DNA of 64,000 bases from Ignelater luminosus (lineage: Eukaryota > Arthropoda > Insecta > Coleoptera > Elateridae). The notes beneath the pieces are model-generated. The model had not been told where the DNA came from. It saw only the letters and a list, made by a program, of their open reading frames with translations, and searched no databases. Location: assembly GCA_011009095.1 (NCBI GenBank), contig VTPC01091279.1, positions 62,001-126,000 of the forward strand, read 5' to 3'. Shown piece by piece: positions 10,561 to 21,326 of the stretch. How positions within the stretch are numbered: the stretch's first letter is position 1; each line of letters begins with the position of its first letter. Both the position numbers and the translations under genes were made by a program.

Positions 10561-12920
10561 TACGTAAAAGTGACTCAAACAGCACTACAGATATTATGCA
10601 ATGCGTGCGTCCCAAGGCTTACCATTGGAATCCCAAAAACCATAAAAAATACAACGTCAGTTAAATTAAGAAAAAGTTTATTTTAGAAATCATTTTATTG
10701 AAGTTTTTTTTTTCAAAAAAATCACGGTTTACTAGAAGTTGGCTAAAAACAAAACTACCCGATTTTCTTTAAAACCGATTATGTTAGTAACAAACAAGAA
10801 TAGAAAAGAACGACAAAAAGAGAGGGTTTCAGAAAACTTAATCCAAGGCAAAAAATCTTTTTGAGATCATCTTTTGTTTTACTTCAGCAGAGATCCCACT
10901 TGATTCTCATATTGCAACACTTTCGAGAGTAGAAAACAAAAGGGCGCAAACTAAGTATGTTTTAGTAAAGCGATACTTTGATAACTAATTTTAAATGTTT
11001 ATTATTTACACATCTGCTTTTTAAACAGCATTTGTGCAGAGTGTTTTTAATTTATGTGTTCTAAGTTTATGCAAGGTCTTTTGACAATCCAGTTGGGAAT
11101 GTACTATGTATTATTGTTCTTATACTACTATATAATAAATCAGGATTAATTCTATTCAAAGTGATTTACTTAGTAAGAACAGCCCGTACTCCTGATGGTA
11201 ATATCAAATTATTAAATTATCCAAAAAATGTTTTAGATCTTTGCAAGAAAGATTTCTTGAAAATGTCCATTGTGTTCATGATTGTGTTCAACGCAAAGAA
11301 ATAGCTCACAATAGTATTTTTTATTTTGAATTTTGCTCTTATAGTTCTTCATCAATAGCTTTAGCGTATCAATGATTTTTCTATTGTTTTTAGATTTTAT
11401 ATAATATAATTATATATTGACAAGACTGTAAAAATAATAATAAAACGGTTACTAGTTTTTTGTCAATTTTGTTTGATTACCTCCAGGTTAATAAAATTGA
11501 ATGGCATTTGGTGTTCTAAATAAATAAGGTAGTTGAAATGTAGTAGAACGAACTCTTTAATGGGGATCTTTCTTGATTACTGATATGGGCGTTCGTATGT
11601 ATTGAAGCAGAGATAAAGAACGCTTATAGTAATACGAGAAATTGCGAGTTAAATTCCTTTGGAAAATAAACTTTTGAGGAGCGGTAAATTTGTTACGAGA
11701 AAAGTCTCGCAGAAACGCACAGGAAATTGTATTTTTCCGACTTTATTGCGGATATACGGTAGGTATATTTCCTAGTAACGACCATCTTAGTGTATTAGAT
11801 TATATTTATATATCTTTTACAAGATATGCTTTCTATTTTCAGAAAGTTAGTCTTCAGAGAACTGGCGTCTTTTGACGGCATACCTACATATTTCTTATAC
11901 ATCAACGGATTATGGAAATGTCCCGGAAGTTACTGCATAATGGATGATTTCAATATTTTATTCGATTTTTACACCCGCACATATCACCCTGGATACTGTT
12001 GATATTTGCTGCTTCGGATGCATTACAAAGTGAAAAGCATGTGAAAAATACGAAATGCTCTGCGGTGAAAATAGAAGCGTGTGAGCGTGGTATGCGTTTG
12101 TTTGGTACGACACGAAATGAAAAGGTCGTACAATATTCATGTCTCGTCTTATATTACAGCATCAACAAGTTGTACTTTGTACAGCGAGATACTCTTAATA
12201 TCTAAACAACATAAAGTTCTCAATAAATTAAGACTTGTGGCATAAGTAAAATCGTGCGTAACACATCAATCAGGCAGGAATAATTATAATTTGTGTACAC
12301 CAAAGCCGGTTCATCATTAATTTCCACTAGAAAACCACTTTGAAGAATATTAATGCGTAGGTTACAGAATATTTGATGCGGTGTAGATAGGTGCTTACTT
12401 TTGTAGATTATACACGGGAGTAAGTGAAGTTTTGCGATAAACATTGCAAGCATTTTCTATTTGCACCGTAGAATGGAGTCAAGCACCCACGTATGCTATT
12501 CACATACTTGTTAAAATTAATTATTATTAGAAAGAAGATAACGATCACTTAATTAGCGGTTATATGTGAAATATTAATATGTTTAACATCAAAAATAGAG
12601 TCCTATCGTTACCACAAAAATTTCAAAATGAAAAATTACTTTTTCCACCCTTTGATATGTTAAAAGAACATTACTGCTGCAGTAACAAAGGCGTGATCTC
12701 AATCATAACGTCCCAAAGCCTCTAATGAATCATTACGCATCTGTGTAAAATGATAGATTAACATCATCTCACTATAAGACAAAGAAATGAATACAAATAA
12801 CAAGTTCCAAATATACAATCGAATATTGGGTTAAAAACAAGTGAAAATCACGTTCAAATCTAAACACTTGGCATCTGCGATACACGTTGTTCCTTGTGCC
12901 TTGTTTAATGAAAATTAACA
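10561..12920. other. no recognisable feature
   Basis: A 2.4-kb AT-rich stretch. Small open frames on both strands (for example 11690-11875, 12220-12453) have no family motif. I found no repeat ends. Confidence 0.4.
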
Positions 12921-12923
12921 AAA

Positions 12924-13625
12924 ATGAATGATAGTGAAAGTAATTTCATGTTTGAACACACTCTACCAGATTGTGAAGAAGCTGCTACGTCTACAACAAA
13001 GACATTACTTCCAGAAAAATCGAAACACGACTTCGAAGATCAGTGAAAATACGGTGTTGACGTCTTTTACCGAAACATCTAAAGTTTGGAACTCATCTTC
13101 ATTGTGGACTAACTGCAGCATGATGAAATCAATATTACAATTACGACATCGATATACTAAATAAATCTTCAAAGATGATACTTTTTTTGAAACGAAGAAA
13201 TACTGGATATTATCAAAAAAGTCTAAGGTTCTTGAAAGGAATAAAATGATTTGATTTTTCAAAAAAGCACGCAATGAAAAGTGTTTAATGTTCAAGGTAA
13301 ACAAAATGTTGCTGTTATCATGGAAACTTTAGGAGCGGCACGTAAATGTGAATTACTTCAAATGGACCAATATTGATAGTAAAATTACCTGACACAAAAA
13401 CAAACATACAACGAACTTTTGTTGTATCAGATGAAGAAAATTTGGATTTATTAAAATTGTGCCGTAAATATGTGGTTTTACATCCACCAACAATGGAAAC
13501 AGAGAGATTAATTATAAAATATTCTAACGGAAAATATTGCAAACAGGTTGTCGGAAAAAATATCTTCAGTAAAATGTCATAACAAATCTCTGAATTTCTT
13601 CAATTGTCAAATACTTCCTTATATC
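12924..13625 (+). pseudogene. decayed Crypton tyrosine recombinase
   Basis: Insect Cryptons encode a DUF3504-like tyrosine recombinase. Here the start (ATG 12924) gives FEHTLPDCEEAATSTTKTLL and then PEKSKHDFEDQ, matching the typical opening (LPD.EE.AT....LLPEKSK). Downstream pieces in shifted frames give SENTVLTSFTETSKVW, SSLWTNCSMMKS, then GAARKCELLQM. The last aligns with the first catalytic-Arg region (GA.RREEL). At 13373-13580 follow PDTKTNIQRTFVVSDEE, LHPPTMETERLIIKYSNGK and KQVVGKNIFSKM, then a stop and QISEFLQLSN. The C-terminal box with TGH..RRTSAT and the catalytic Tyr is absent, so the copy ends early. Several frameshifts and stops show long inactivity. Family assignment is from motif memory and fairly confident. 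Confidence 0.8.
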
Positions 13626-13839
13626 TATTATAAAGAAACATAGAACATAGACAAAATCGTTGTTAGCATTATGTCAATGTACAGCATGTGTAGTTTGTGA
13701 AAAATTGCTTGACAAATGTCATATCTAGACTATGTTGTAATGTTGATTTCTCGACAAAAAAGTCACTTTTTAAAACAGTTTTGCTTTTTTTCTAAATGAA
13801 AAATTCATATTTAGTAATAAATAATCTTTTGACACGGTA
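13626..13839. other. spacer between Crypton and Tc1 relics
   Basis: AT-rich, with no motif seen. It may hold non-coding ends of either element. Confidence 0.3.
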
Positions 13840-14340
13840 TCTGCGGACACGTCAAAAAAAGATGTTGCTATGTTTGAAAGAGGAAAGTCACGCCCAAGGA
13901 TTATGCCCTGCTCCAAAGAATCGGGCTCATAGATTCGAAGAAAACTAGCTGTCACAGAAAAAAAGATTGTGTTTTATCGGATATATGTAGACGCATCTAC
14001 CGCGCACTGTCGCCTTCTGGAGCGTGGTTACCTTATCAAGAGGCAACTCTTGACATCCACTACGAAGAATGAAAAACTGTCCTGGGCAAAGAAACATAAA
14101 AACTGTAGGAAGTAATTATTGCCTGACAAAACACGATTTGAAGTTCAAGGTTCAATCTTGTCTAGTACTCATCTGCAGAACTTTTCCGACCCGGCCACAT
14201 CTGGCAGCACCCAAACACCCAACAAAAGTGATGTTATGGAGCTCTTTTACAGGTTCTAGAACAGATTCTTTATTACATACATTGAAGGAATTATGAATAG
14301 CGTGAAGAACATCGACGCACTGTGGGTGAAACATATATTC
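13840..14340 (+). pseudogene. Tc1-like transposase relic, N-terminal half
   Basis: Reading across frames gives ERGKSRPRIMPCSKE (compare the GRP linker of Tc1 transposases), then LLERGYLIKRQLLTSTTKNE, SWAKKHKNC, LLPDKTRFEVQGS (aligns with LFTDESKFEV around the first catalytic Asp) and HPTKVMLWSSF (aligns with KHGGGSVMVWGCF). The order and spacing are those of Tc1 DD34E transposases. The second and third acidic residues are not present, so the copy is truncated at its 3' side. Several frame changes and stops are present. A separate Tc1 C-terminus lies at about 20.5 kb but need not be the same copy. Confidence 0.75.
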
Positions 14341-14587
14341 TAGAAATCACAAAATGTCAAATATCCTAGACTTGATTTAATCATATCTATCTGTTGTTCT
14401 ATTTAGGAACATTTGAGAATTAATACCAAAAATGAGTAACAACAGTTCAACTATCAAGAGCATCTAAAAGATCGTGCTTGTGTATGTGCCAAACTTTACA
14501 CTTTTGTACATGACAGTAAACATTGCTGTAAATGTTTTCTATTGCAGTATTCCATTTTCTCTTTTACTTTAGTTCTTTGTCAAGAAG

Positions 14588-14616
14588 ATAATAATAATAA
14601 TAATAATAATAATAAA
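14588..14616. repeat. (AAT)n microsatellite
   Basis: About nine uninterrupted ATA/AAT units. Similar trinucleotide runs occur at 21299-21320 and 37313-37357. Confidence 0.9.
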
Positions 14617-14761
14617 TGTAAATAGAATATTCTTTAATTTCTTACGTTAACAAAGAAGTAGTAGAGCTGCAGTAAATGATTCGCACTGATTCACCGTAAT
14701 TTTATTTTTACCTATTAGGTATGTTATTAGGTTTACATAAAACAATAATTAAGCAGTATAA

Positions 14762-14860
14762 AGGTCGCTTCACACATAACAGTGACGTGTCAGTGCCGTG
14801 TCAGTTCAGTGTCAGTGACATCCGTGACGTATCAGTAGGGTCTATTCACACATATCCGTA
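14762..14860. repeat. left end and subterminal repeats of the Harbinger element
   Basis: The terminal repeat is followed by repeated GTGACGTGTCAGTG-, GTCAGTTCAGTGTCAGTG- and GTGACGTATCAG-like motifs, then a second copy of the end motif (CTATTCACACATATCCG). These are likely binding sites for the MADF protein or transposase. The right end (about 17440-17662) has a matching set. Confidence 0.7.
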
Positions 14861-14895
14861 CAGTTTCAGTTTAAACTCAATCATTGTTGGTCAGG

Positions 14896-17086
14896 ATGGC
14901 TGCGTTTACAGACAGGGAATTGGCTATGATTGCCGTAATTTTAGATGAAGAGGAAGCGCATCAAACAAAGAAGCGAAAATGGGCACATGAGGCTTGGAAG
15001 AAAAGAGAAAGTGAAGGAGAGTTTGCTACCTTGTACAAGGAACTGATGGACGATGGAACAAAATTTTTCGAATATTTTAGAATGTCCGAAGAATGTTTCA
15101 GTATTCTACTCGGTAAAATAGGACCACAATTAAAAAAACAAGACACTCACTGGAGAAAGTCTATTGCACCGAAGGAACGACTAGCAGTTTGTTTGAGGTA
15201 AGTAGTAACAATACAAATATTTGCAGCAAATATTTATTTGTACATAATACAGATGTTAAACGTATTGAACAGTTTAAAACGAACTTCTAACAAATCATGT
15301 TTAGTCATTTGGATAATTGTGAAAATAATCTTGCAAAGGGTTGTTGGTCCCGTCCGAATCTCCCACACAATCAAATTGATGTTGATTTTGATCTTGAAAA
15401 CTATGTTCTGGAAATGATGCAGTAGGCGATGGTAAAGGAGTAGTTCCTCTTGATGTCGATGAAGAGTGCTCGGAATGTGTTCTTATTATAGTGTCAGCAA
15501 AATTGGGGCCAGATCTTGGATATGAGTCCTGCTCCATGAGCATTTTCATTTCGTATTTTTGAACCGTGGCAAATATTTCAGACTTTGCCAGATGCAAGTA
15601 ATATGACGGAAAGCTTTTTAATGTTGGTGCTACACCAGCTAGAAAAGCGTCCACCTGGTGTTGTGGTGCTGTAGTGACTTGATTGTCCTTTTTATTACTT
15701 AACAAATACTCCATTACTTTTGCTGAAGCCGTTTGTTGTGGCGGTGCCCTTCTTGATGGTTTGAGTCGGCGATGATTTGAATGAGATGACTTGTTTTCAT
15801 TCACATCTAATACATTAGGTTCCAATACTTCTGAAACACTTGGCTCTGATACGGTAGGTTCCGATAAAGTTGTTTCTTCTGCATCAACATCCTGTAAGTT
15901 TTCTTCTTCGTCTATGTTCTCTACATCGTTTTCAGTATCAATATTGCCTTTTGTTTCCCTCTCGAAGAAATAATCGCTTAAGAAACTTAGTTGTTCGTAG
16001 TATTTATACCGTTTTATTTTTTTTGCAGGATCTCCACTTTTAGTTTTTATTTTCTTGATCGATTTGCGATAATTGTCTCGTATATTGTTCCATCTAGCTT
16101 TACATGATGAACCTGAAACAATTTAAAAAAAACTGTAAACTACAAGTAGTTACTTTACTGTTTTTAATTAAAATCAGTTTTCTTGTTTTAGGTTTTTAGC
16201 TACAGGAGATTCCCTAAAAACAATTTCATTTAGTTACCGCCTGGGACACAGTACAGTATACAAAATTGTAATGGACACTTGCAAGGTTATAACTAAGCAC
16301 CTTATGAATGAAATGCTACCAAAGCCTACAACAGAGATGTGGAAATCCATAGCCAACGACTTTTTCACACTTTGGAATTTCCCTAACTGTTTGGGGGCTT
16401 TGGATGGTAAACACATTACCATTCAGGCTCCCCCAAATAGCGGTTCCCTATGCTTCAACTACAAGAAGACGTTTTCAGTTGTCTTGTTGGCGCCCATTAC
16501 AATTTTATAGCTGTTGATGTTGGAGCATACGGCAAAAACAGTGATGGAGGAATTTTTTCAAACTCTAATTTAGGTAAAGCACTTTAACGAGGTACTTTAT
16601 CTGTACCAGGAAATTCTACATTGCCGCATACAACTACTGACGCTCCACATGTAATTGTAGGTGACGAAGCATTCCCCCTAAAAACTTATTTAATGCGACC
16701 ATATCCGGGACATGACAGACAGATTCAAACGTATCTTTAATTATCGCTTATGTCGTGTCAGACGAATTGTCGAAAACACGTTTGGAATTTTGTGTCAAAA
16801 ATTTAGAATCTATAATAGGCGACTTCAGGCCAAACCAGAAAATGTGTATTATGTAATACTTTCAACATGTATTCTACACAATTTCATTAAAAAGTTTGAT
16901 GCAAACACCTACACATGCGAAACAACCAACGCCAATTCGCATGAAACAAAAGAGGAAATAAGACTTGACAATTTGCCTACGCAAGGTGGCAATGCAACAC
17001 GGGATGCTTTTCGGGTGAGAGAACTGTTCAAAGATTACTTCAATTCAGAAGTTGGATCTGTACCATGGCAGGAAGAGAAAATCTAA
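14896..17086 (+). pseudogene. PIF/Harbinger DDE transposase (HARBI1-like), two exons
   Basis: Exon 1 is 14896-15197 (MAAFTDREL..., helical and Lys/Glu-rich, then the FRMSEECF motif typical of Harbinger nucleases). The intron is 15198-16191, GTAAGT...TTTTAG, and splicing rebuilds an Arg codon into LRFLATGDSLKTIS. Exon 2 runs to 17086. The catalytic residues are all present: Asp in GALDGKHI (near 16405), Asp in VDVGAYGKNSDGG (near 16515) and Glu in RIVENTFGIL (near 16765). The spliced length, about 400 codons, is normal. Breaks: a frame change near 16490, an in-frame TAA near 16588 where GKALERG-like sequence is expected, and a frame change near 16710. This copy cannot make full transposase as it stands. 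The intron holds an antisense exon of the partner gene. Confidence 0.93.
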
Positions 17087-17346
17087 AAGTGTATTTTAAT
17101 ATGTTGATAATGCTTACAATATTTTATTGTACTATGTATACTCAAAATATACGTGTAATAAAACGTTAGTCATATGCATATAAATAATAATAATAAAAAT
17201 AAGTACTTACCATTTATTACTTTCATTTCTCTTCCTATTTTATTCCAAATGTCGAGTTTGAAACTGCTGTCCATATACTTAGGATGGGATAAATCATAGA
17301 GTACAGGATATTTACGAACCAATTCAATTAGTTTTTCATCATTCAT
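15301..17346 (-). CDS. MADF-BESS DNA-binding protein of the Harbinger element, 315 aa
   Basis: Exon 1 is 17346-17211 (45 codons plus one base), ending at a GTAAGT donor. Exon 2 is 16112-15301 after a TTGTTTCAG acceptor. Joining rebuilds a Gly codon and gives one open frame of 948 nt including the stop. Residues 1 to about 90 form a MADF domain, opening MNDEKLIELVRKYPVLYD and continuing with the WNKIGREM and RWNNIRDNYRKSIKK motifs. An acidic linker follows, and a BESS motif lies near residues 199-233 (DAFLAGVAPTLKSFPSYYLH). The tail is Ser/Pro/Gln-rich. In PIF elements the second protein (Myb/SANT or MADF type) binds the ends and brings transposase to the DNA; that role is inferred here. Unlike the transposase, it has no break. 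Confidence 0.88.
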
Positions 17347-17665
17347 TTTTGGTTTTTATTATTTATGTATCTAATACTGAAATAAAATAATTATTTATAT
17401 ACATACAATACGCACAAACGAGCAAACTACGCGCCAGAATCCGTCAGTGGTCGTCAGTGATTTATTAAAAAATATCGTTGGCGACGATATTCACTTTCAC
17501 GTTACTGATACTGATCGGATACTGAAGGTTAAAATACGGAACTGCGCCGGACGTGTGTGAATGCATCCCTTTAAATTCAGAGAAACGATATTTTTTATGA
17601 CTGACACTGATGGAATTTCACGGAACTGAACGGATACGTCACTGATATGTGTGAATCGACCTTAA

Positions 17666-18288
17666 GCGTGCAACTATTAACGTAGTGGTTATTTTTCCAG
17701 ATTCGTGTCGATTTCGACGTTTGAAACACTTGTTTATCAACTTTTTGAATTTTTCTTCGGACCCGTGTTCAGTGCGTTAAATCAGTAGACACTCAATTTG
17801 ACGCAATATCGGCAACTGATTTAAAACAGTCGAGTTTCTTCAATTTTTTAGAAACTTGACAATCAAGTTGGTTGTTTTTAGAGTCGAGTCATTGGAGGTT
17901 TTTTATAGTTAATAGTTCAAGGTATCCAATAAATGAAATTTTGCCAAAGACCGAAATGGCGGCTAGAATTCGATTTTCCGAAATATCATAACCAAAAAAC
18001 AAATTGAACATTGCACAAACCAAGCTCACATGTTGATCTTTTGTGTTTTTTTACAACAAGAAAAGTCCCGTCTCGATGGTAAGTTTTGTTTCGGAAATAC
18101 CCCAAAAAAACGACACTTTTCCCTAATTGCCGGGATAGGGTGAAAAAGCAAAACAAAATTGAACTGCATCTGCACCAACCTTGTTTATAGACTTTTACCT
18201 GAAACATACTCGAATCTTGTAGTGATCGATGAGTATTTGTGTGATTTCTTGACAACGGCCAAAATCGGTGTTGGTCTTTTGTTTTTCA
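17666..18288. other. unassigned AT-rich stretch between Harbinger and hAT
   Basis: An 89-codon minus-strand frame (17986-18255) has no recognisable motif. Nothing else was seen. Confidence 0.35.
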
Positions 18289-18296
18289 CCGGGAAT

Positions 18297-20163
18297 CAGT
18301 GGTCGAAGTGGCAAATGTTTTTTACCGGTACGGACTTAGCGCCGTAATAACATCTTTGTGGGCTCTACACAACCTACCCCCCCCCCCATTACTTTGTAGA
18401 ACTTTCCTGCTCTCCCCTATATGACTTTGTGGAGCTTCCCTGGGGGATCCCCCCCCGATTTGAAACTGAAAATTGAAGGGGGCTAGTAGACCCCTCGGGG
18501 TGATGGTCCCACGCAACTGCGTATTTTGTGTAGTGATACATCCGGCCCTGTATGGACGTAATATGTGTATGTGATCGCCGAAGAAACCGGCCTTATATCG
18601 AATATCAAATAGCGAGCTCGGATCAACTTTAGTGTAAAATAGATGGTCAGCACATATTCGAGATAAAAACTAAATACCTAGAACTTTCATCATAAGGCGG
18701 ATTTCTTCAGGGAAAGATTAAATACGCTAGTAAACAAATGTTCTATTAATTAAACAGAAAGAAAAGAAAAACAGTCACTAAAAATGGTTCCATATGGCTT
18801 CATAGTCAAACGTCAAACTAGGAGGTTGACGGACACTACACTTTGAATAGCATGCCGTCGTCTTGATAAAATCCATGTCTTGACGTATTGTCCAGGGTTA
18901 AACAAATAAAGCGGAGGTCCAATACATTTTATAAATAATATTGAAGACACTGTGGCCACTTTCAGTTTATTACTCAAACCAGAGTGACGATGTTCATTGC
19001 GCTAAATATTCGTTCACATTTGGCAATAGATACAACTAAAGTACCTATTAACAGTCTTCATTAGTAAATCTATCGGTTCGGATACTTTATTACTGGATTC
19101 TACATAGTCCCGAAAACTTCGGATACAGTCATGGACGGTTAGTCGAAACCTTTCACACAACTGTTTAATTTCCTCTTCCTCGTACCTTAAATTAACTTCC
19201 TGGAGCCATTGATTACGGTCGAATATTTCTAATGCTTTTATAAAATCATCATAATCATCTAAAATGTGAGGTTCCATTCCAGATCTGTGTGACGAGGAAA
19301 ACCTTAGCAAACGCTGGCGAAAATTTTCTGCAAAACTTCTATGAAACTGTGCGCTATTTATTTTTTTTTTTACTTTTCTACTATCGTGCAATTTCACACC
19401 ACTAAATTTAAGTATGGATATGGACCTTTCTGCTTCTTTCAAGTATGAATCCGGATTCTGTATCGTTGATTTGCGGTAAAATGAAGACATGAGCACCAGA
19501 AAGAGCTTTTTCTCGTTTTCGTAGTTCTAATGATAAATACGAGAGTTCCGAAAGAGTATGATACAACAGGCCTAAATTATGAACAAATCCTATTTTGGTT
19601 AATCTTTCTTTCAATCCGGAAAAGGAGCATCTCTCTTTACTCTGCCTTGAATCATGTTTAAAGGCATTGTCAAAATGCTGATACAGAGCTCTGTAGTTTC
19701 ATACAGCTTTATCAAATCTTAAACTTACGGGAACCCAGCGCATATTAAGTATGCGTCCTATATAATCCAGTTGAATGGCTAGATCTGCTGCACATTATTT
19801 TGATTCGTGCTGATTTTTTAGTGAGGCACTATACAATCTATACAGTTTGTCGAAAAATATTTTGAAGTGATCGATGCTTTCAACTGCATTCAACACATCA
19901 TTAACTGCACCATCCTTTTGAAAACGGCAAAACTAGAATATCAGAAGCAAAAACCAAAACCGGTAAAGAACCGTATTTATCATGGAAAATTATAGTATAG
20001 AACAAAATTATGAGACAAAAATAAGTTAGAGTGTCATCGTTCGAGTCGCTACAAACGCGTACCGGTATGGTATTTCTATAGAAATAAGTTTAGGTATGTT
20101 CAGAAAAAATATAAAAAGTACCGGTATGCCATACCACCGTATAGCGCCTCACTTCGACCACTA
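18297..20163 (-). mobile_element. decayed hAT element, 1.87 kb
   Basis: The ends are CAGTGGTCGAAGTG on the left and TAGTGGTCGAAGTG on the right (reverse complement). The flanking 8-bp duplication matches at 7 of 8 bases (CCGGGAAT at 18289-18296, TCGGGAAT at 20164-20171). It contains the C-terminal half of a hAT transposase on the minus strand. The left third has G/C homopolymers near 18360-18490 in an otherwise AT-rich setting. The N-terminal part of the transposase is missing. Confidence 0.85.
18970..19935 (-). pseudogene. hAT transposase C-terminal half (KIAA1586/ZMYM-like group)
   Basis: Reading down the minus strand: GAVNDVLNAVESIDHFKIFF, then LYRLYSASLKNQHESK, AADLAIQLDYIGRILNMRWV, SKERCSFSGLKERL, LGLLYHTLSELSYLSLELRK, YEEEEIKQLCERFRL, and in a shifted frame SIAKCERIFSAMN. 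This order is that of the hAT group found in insect KIAA1586-like proteins, ending in the hAT dimerisation motif (STAECERGFSxMN). It carries several stops and frame changes. The BED finger and first catalytic block are absent. Confidence 0.8.
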
Positions 20164-20539
20164 TCGGGAATGTTTTCCATGAAAAAAGCGTTCGTAATTT
20201 TCTATTTACAAATCCGCAAAGAAAACAATATTTACAGTAGAATCTTTCTCATTCTGCCTTAATCTCTAGTGGTAATATCTTGAAAGACAGAAAAGTCCCT
20301 TGGCGCCATTTTTATATGTTTCAAACATTTAATTGCGCCCCCGACTTTCGGACTCCTATGGACCAGAATTTGATCAACTGTGAATAGAAACATAGGTGGG
20401 TGATCCCATTCACCATTTGTGTAAAAAACTAAAAAAGTTTTTTTCTTAAAATGAGCCTGATCCCAACAACAGGCTGTTCTAGAAAGATCTAGTTTTCTGC
20501 CACAGCTCGAAGATTACTAAACGCATCATCATCAAGAAA

Positions 20540-20769
20540 ACGTTAACTGTTGTGTTGGATTCGACGGAGAACTCACCAGACTTAAACCCATAGAGAATGT
20601 TTGGGTCGTTGTTAAAGCTAAAACCCGCTCCACCAAAACTAAGATGATCGAAAGTGTCATCAAAGTTTAATGTCGGAATTAAGAAGTGAAGGGAATGTGG
20701 GGGAAACTCACTGCATCAGTAAGAGTAAACAAGGTAATTAAAGCGTATGGAAGTCACATTTCTTATTGA
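20540..20769 (+). pseudogene. Tc1-like transposase C-terminus
   Basis: Frames give SPDLNP, then (shifted by one) PIENVWVVVKAKTRSTKTK, a stretch matching the variable tail, and KAYGSHISY with a stop at 20767-20769. This matches the Tc1 ending (NSPDLNPIENLW...GGHTSY), including the region just before the third catalytic residue. Only the tail is recognisable; upstream sequence is too decayed or missing. Confidence 0.75.
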
Positions 20770-21069
20770 AATGTAAAAATAGATAAATAAATGTTAAAAT
20801 TAGGCCTTTATCTGTAATTTTCCTTTGTTCCAACTGATCTGGACAATACCGTAACTACCTAAGCCCTATTACATGCGACAATAAATAGAGAAATTAAATA
20901 TAAATTATGGAATAAAAAGAATAAAATAATGTAATTATTAAATAAGTTCTTAATATCTATTTCTGATACCTATTGTTAATTTAGATAACATTTAAGTATG
21001 TAAAGAGGCAAATAGGAACTGCCTCAAAGTTTTATTAGAGATACTACAAAATAAATATTTTAAATATCC

Positions 21070-21150
21070 GCCAACGCTAGTTCAGTTGGTTATAAGAACG
21101 ACTACAATCTAAGAAATACCGAGTTCGAACTCATGTGAACCCACCTAAAT
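21070..21150 (+). repeat. tRNA-like SINE head
   Basis: An A-box-like TAGTTCAGTTGG (21078-21089) and a B-box-like GAGTTCGAACTC (21121-21132) lie at tRNA spacing. The first and last seven bases do not pair as an acceptor stem, so this is not a functional tRNA gene. It is more likely a SINE head or a tRNA pseudogene. Confidence 0.5.
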
Positions 21151-21298
21151 ATTAATAAGAAAGATATGATAGAAAATCTTCATTTGCACAATAAGTTGAT
21201 AAAAAGAGCAGAATTAACTGTAACGAATTATAGGTATATATTTTTTATTTAAATTTGATTTTTACAATTTTTGACAATTTATCAATGCAATCACTAAT

Positions 21299-21320
21299 TT
21301 ATAATAATAATAATAATAAT
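21299..21320. repeat. (AAT)n microsatellite
   Basis: A short uninterrupted trinucleotide run directly upstream of the Helitron start. Confidence 0.85.
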
Positions 21321-21326
21321 ACATAA

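Larger units (their letters stand above)
14762..17662 (+). mobile_element. PIF/Harbinger element, complete, 2.9 kb
   Basis: The ends are short inverted repeats (AGGTCGCTTCACACATA on the left, AGGTCGATTCACACATA on the right). The 3-bp target duplication is TAA (14759-14761 and 17663-17665), as PIF/Harbinger elements make. The subterminal regions repeat CAGTGACGT/GTCAGTG motifs. It encodes a DDE transposase on the plus strand (two exons) and a MADF-BESS DNA-binding protein on the minus strand (two exons). The two genes interlock: from left to right the exons are transposase 1, MADF 2, transposase 2, MADF 1. The MADF gene is open and the transposase has three breaks. Confidence 0.95.

Noticed and set aside
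14152-14334. Minus-strand frame over the Tc1 relic
   Set aside because: Antisense shadow; the plus strand carries the ordered Tc1 motifs.
21070-21150. Functional tRNA gene
   Set aside because: The pol III boxes are present but the ends do not pair as an acceptor stem and no sensible anticodon arm forms.
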